The notes beneath the pieces were generated by a model. The model was not told where the DNA came from. It worked only from the letters and a program-made list of their open reading frames with translations, and ran no database searches. From Rhizobiaceae bacterium (lineage in GTDB: Bacteria > Pseudomonadota > Alphaproteobacteria > Rhizobiales > Rhizobiaceae): a stretch of DNA of 64,000 nt. This document shows positions 61,488-64,000 of this stretch, one piece after another. Each line of letters starts with the position of its first letter. Position 1 is the stretch's first letter. The stretch is from positions 62,001 to 126,000 of the forward strand of contig JAEPQK010000001.1 of the NCBI GenBank assembly GCA_017640615.1, given 5' to 3'. A program made the position numbers and the translations under genes.

Positions 61488-61776
61488 GTGGCATCCGGGC
61501 GCTGTCGAAGACCTTGAGAAACTTGGCCGGCCCACCCAAATGCGCATTCGCAAGGTGCTTGCCGAGCTTGAAGGCGTCGAGGATACGCGGGCACGGCTTA
61601 TGCCTTATCCCGGTGCGCTAAAGGGCTATTGGAAACTGCGGGTCGGCGACATTCGGCTCGTTTGCCAGTTGCGAGGGCGGGTCGGGCAGATTGTCCTGAT
61701 CATTCATGTCGCGCACCGAAGTGCGGTCTATGGCCGGCGAGGGCAGAAATCCATAATTCGCCGCGGCGAAAGCTGA
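61456..61776 (+). CDS. RelE-type toxin
   Basis: A RelE/ParE-superfamily toxin of about 106 residues: WHPGAVEDLEKLGRPTQMRI then GYWKLRVGDIRLVCQLRG and VLIIHVAHRSAVY. The ATG at 61456 is inside the antitoxin; a TTG at 61477 would give a more typical N-terminus. It forms a toxin-antitoxin pair with the preceding gene; whether it cuts mRNA or inhibits gyrase is not clear. Confidence 0.85.
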   Translation: MFGRSSALRIEWHPGAVEDLEKLGRPTQMRIRKVLAELEGVEDTRARLMPYPGALKGYWKLRVGDIRLVCQLRGRVGQIVLIIHVAHRSAVYGRRGQKSIIRRGES

Positions 61777-61848
61777 GTCATCCGGCCGCCTTGACCTTGC
61801 CCCGACCTGCGCGCAAGGTCCGCGCGCTTCGCCAACCGGACCTCTCGA

Positions 61849-62703
61849 ATGCCCGAATTTCTGCTTACAGCCCTGACCTTCCCGGCCATCGATCCGGTGA
61901 TATTCGAGATCGGGCCTGTCGCGATTCGCTGGTACGGGCTCGGCTATGTCGTCGGCATTCTGTTCGGCTGGTGGTATTCGCGTAGATTGGCTGCGACGCC
62001 ACGGCTGTGGGCCAACGGCCAGCCGGCGATGAGCCCGGTCGATATCGACGATTTTCTGCTTTGGGCAGCAATCGGCATCATTGCCGGCGGGCGCCTCGGC
62101 TACATTCTTTTTTACGACCTGCCGCGCTATCTGGCGGAGCCACTGGCAATCCTCAGTGTCTGGGAAGGTGGCATGTCCTTCCATGGCGGCTTGCTCGGCG
62201 TGATCATCGCGATGATCCTGTTTGCGCGAAAGCGGGGCATCAACGTCTGGAGCATGTTCGACGTTATCGCCGCCGGCGTGCCCATAGGTCTGGGGCTGGT
62301 GCGCTGTGCAAATTTCATCAATTCGGAGCTGTGGGGCCGGGTGAGCGATGTACCCTGGGCGTTCGTGTTCCCAAATGGCGGACCGTTGCCGCGCCATCCA
62401 AGCCAGCTCTATGAGGCCATTCTGGAAGGGGCGGTGCTGTTTGCTGTGCTCGCCTGGTTCGTGTGGGCGCGCGGAAAACTGGCGACGCCACGCTTCGTGG
62501 GCGGTGCCTTTATCGCCGGCTACGGCCTTGTCCGTATTTTCATCGAGTTCTTCCGCGAGCCCGACGCGCATATCGGCTATCTTCTCGGCGGCTGGCTGAC
62601 CATGGGCATGATCCTCTCGCTGCCGATGGTGCTCGCCGGCATCTGGGCCATGGCTACTGCGCGGCCGCCAAAGGTCGCCGCAACCGCGCATGACAATCCT
62701 TAA
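61849..62703 (+). CDS. lgt: Prolipoprotein diacylglyceryl transferase
   Basis: Transfers diacylglycerol to lipoprotein cysteines. A 284-residue, seven-segment membrane protein with the Lgt signature ([18 protein letters not shown]), the [10 protein letters not shown] motif and an RFFRE-type segment ([12 protein letters not shown]). It overlaps the downstream methyltransferase gene by 14 bases. The upstream toxin is the nearest gene. Confidence 0.93.
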   Translation: MPEFLLTALTFPAIDPVIFEIGPVAIRWYGLGYVVGILFGWWYSRRLAATPRLWANGQPAMSPVDIDDFLLWAAIGIIAGGRLGYILFYDLPRYLAEPLAILSVWEGGMSFHGGLLGVIIAMILFARKRGINVWSMFDVIAAGVPIGLGLVRCANFINSELWGRVSDVPWAFVFPNGGPLPRHPSQLYEAILEGAVLFAVLAWFVWARGKLATPRFVGGAFIAGYGLVRIFIEFFREPDAHIGYLLGGWLTMGMILSLPMVLAGIWAMATARPPKVAATAHDNP

Positions 62704-63775
62704 GGACCGCATTGCCCGGCTGATCGCAGCATCGGGGCCAATGAGCATTGCCGACTATATGGCGGCGTGCCTGTTCGATCCCGAGGCCGGCTATTACACG
62801 ACCCGCGAGCCTTTTGGCCGCACCGGCGATTTCATTACTGCGCCGGATGTGAGCCAGATGTTCGGCGAGCTGGTCGCGGTGTGGCTGACGATGCGCTGGC
62901 GTGAGGCGGGATCGCCTGCAAATGCCGTCATTGCCGAGATTGGCCCCGGCCGCGGCACGATGATGGCCGATATGGCGCGCATCTTCTGTCAGCTCGATCC
63001 GAAAATGTGCGCGAGTGCGCAGTTCGCGCTGATCGAGGTCAGCGAGCGCCTGCGGCAAGTGCAACGCGAAGCGCTTGCCAGTTCCGGGCTGGAATTTCAG
63101 TGGCATGGCGGGCTCGACGAGCTGCCCGAGGGCCCGCTTTTCCTGGTCGGCAACGAGCTGTTCGACGCTGTACCAATCCGGCAATTCGTGAAAACCGCGG
63201 CAGGCTGGCGCGAGCGCTGCGTTGGGATCGACGATGGCGCGCTTTGTTTTGTCGCAGGCACCGCAGGCATCGACTCGGCATTGCTGCCGCCGGACGCTGC
63301 CGACGCTCCGGAAGGTGCAATCGCGGAACTCGCGCCGGCACGCGAGGCGCTTATGGAGACCGTCAGCGCGCGAATCGCTGCCAGCGGTGGAGCCGCACTT
63401 TTTATCGACTACGGACATCTTATGCCCGCAACCGGCGACACGCTGCAGGCTTTGCGCGGGCACGCCTATGACGATGTTCTGGCACACCCCGGGGAGGCCG
63501 ATCTCACGTCGCATGTGGATTTCGCGGCGCTCGCAACCGTCGCTGCCACGCATGGCCTGAAGACGGAGCTGACCACGCAGGCGCAGTTTCTCCTCTGGCT
63601 TGGATTGCTTGAGCGCGCGGGGCAGCTGGGAGCCCAAATGGACGATGCCGGCCGGGACAAGATTCGTGACGCGGTGGAGCGGCTGGCCGGCCCCGAGCAG
63701 ATGGGCGAGCTCTTCAAAGTGCTTGCAGTGACAGCCCCGGCCAGGCCGGAATCGGCCGCCCGGGGAGCGGATTGA
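62690..63775 (+). CDS. SAM-dependent methyltransferase, MidA/NDUFAF7 family
   Basis: A 361-residue methyltransferase of the DUF185 family; the mitochondrial homolog methylates an arginine of complex I. Family segments are [33 protein letters not shown] (SAM loop) and [13 protein letters not shown]. It starts inside lgt (14-base overlap) and is followed by pgeF, an arrangement common in rhizobia. Confidence 0.9.
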   Translation: MTILKDRIARLIAASGPMSIADYMAACLFDPEAGYYTTREPFGRTGDFITAPDVSQMFGELVAVWLTMRWREAGSPANAVIAEIGPGRGTMMADMARIFCQLDPKMCASAQFALIEVSERLRQVQREALASSGLEFQWHGGLDELPEGPLFLVGNELFDAVPIRQFVKTAAGWRERCVGIDDGALCFVAGTAGIDSALLPPDAADAPEGAIAELAPAREALMETVSARIAASGGAALFIDYGHLMPATGDTLQALRGHAYDDVLAHPGEADLTSHVDFAALATVAATHGLKTELTTQAQFLLWLGLLERAGQLGAQMDDAGRDKIRDAVERLAGPEQMGELFKVLAVTAPARPESAARGAD

Positions 63776-63827
63776 CTTGGCTCATTCGCTGCCCCACCAT
63801 CCGCCGCGCTGAAGGGACCAGGAGCCG

Positions 63828-64000
63828 ATGCTTGAAACTGTACGACCGGAGCCTATCCGGTCCCCGGTACTGGACGGTCTTGCCCGTTTCGGGGTGCGGC
63901 ACGGCTTTTTCACCCGCGGAGGCGGGGTTTCGGAAGGTATCTATCGTGGTCTGAACACCGGCGCGGGCTCGAATGACGAGGCCCGTCACGTCGCCGAAAA
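63828..64000 (+). CDS. pgeF: Peptidoglycan editing factor PgeF / LACC1-type purine phosphorylase, cut by window
   Basis: Start of a DUF152/YfiH-family protein; the first ~57 residues are visible and end at the window edge. The N-terminal pattern (HGFFTRGGGVSEGIY, LNTGAGSNDE) is diagnostic. AGGAG lies 3-7 bases before the ATG. It follows lgt-midA in the same direction. The catalytic Cys/His residues lie outside the window. Confidence 0.85.
   Translation, partial: MLETVRPEPIRSPVLDGLARFGVRHGFFTRGGGVSEGIYRGLNTGAGSNDEARHVAE

Noticed and set aside
1-64000. CRISPR arrays, tRNA/rRNA genes, insertion sequences, prophage or integrase genes
   Set aside because: I looked for regular repeats, cloverleaf-like spacers and transposase/integrase motifs and saw none. 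The two toxin-antitoxin modules and the 35-bp repeats are the only mobile-type signs.

Overview
The window is a dense, high-GC stretch of alphaproteobacterial chromosome. Gene content points to the order Hyphomicrobiales, probably a Phyllobacteriaceae/Mesorhizobium-like heterotroph. The indicators are a PetP/PetR-like regulator pair, an IclR-type PcaR with pcaIJF, a BA14K-family protein, a moxR-DUF58-DUF4159 operon, cold-shock gene duplicates and short REP-like palindromes. There are about 65 protein genes and no rRNA or tRNA gene, CRISPR array, transposase or prophage gene that I can see. Both edge genes are cut: puuD on the left and pgeF on the right.

Layout. 1-2.3 kb: purine breakdown (urate hydroxylase puuD, guanine deaminase). 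2.3-4.7 kb: a minus-strand CobW GTPase operon with an Imm45-like small protein and a WD40 protein. 4.8-10.6 kb: a creatininase-family amidohydrolase, MarR and LacI regulators, an EamA transporter, a 2-hydroxyacid dehydrogenase and a class-I glutamine amidotransferase. 10.8-15.7 kb: a TRAP transporter of the 2-oxo/hydroxy-monocarboxylate type with unusually long membrane subunits, followed by a gene-poor 0.5 kb carrying a perfect 35-bp inverted repeat. 16.2-23.2 kb: Bax-inhibitor-1 protein with a probable ybhL-type RNA leader, the ybbAP-tesA divergon, thpR, an LMW phosphatase, phhB and a YkvA protein. 23.2-26.7 kb: pcaR and pcaIJF, the last steps of the beta-ketoadipate pathway, with a clear operator. 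26.7-27.4 kb: vapBC. 27.4-34.2 kb: a four-gene MoxR/DUF58/VWA membrane operon.

34.4-41.1 kb: DUF1285, CoA pyrophosphatase and CCA-adding enzyme in an overlapping operon, then a LysR regulator, hemF, trmL and soxR, with a SoxR-type promoter driving a luciferase-like DUF gene. 41.1-45.8 kb: a candidate upstream peptide and stem-loop leader, a small basic protein and two ABC half-exporters. 45.8-49.4 kb: petABC (cytochrome bc1) and apt. 49.4-56.3 kb: small accessory genes, a TetR regulator with its operator, DM13 and DUF2189 proteins, two cspA genes with matching structured leaders, a metallo-beta-lactamase fold hydrolase and ilvE. 56.5-59.2 kb: MarR (PetP-like), an OmpR-type regulator (PetR-like) and a histidine kinase. 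59.2-64 kb: ynfA, csaA, ybjN, a UbiK/BMFP protein, a RelBE-type pair, and lgt-midA-pgeF.

Most of this is ordinary accessory-plus-core chromosome. The parts least explained by known families are regulatory: the cold-shock leaders sharing a hairpin at the predicted transcription start, the upstream peptide and stem-loop before the ABC exporters, the SoxR promoter on an uncharacterised gene, and the TRAP large subunit with a C-terminal coiled-coil extension. I did not find a convincing new defence or biosynthetic system. All assignments come from reading the sequence; no database search was run.
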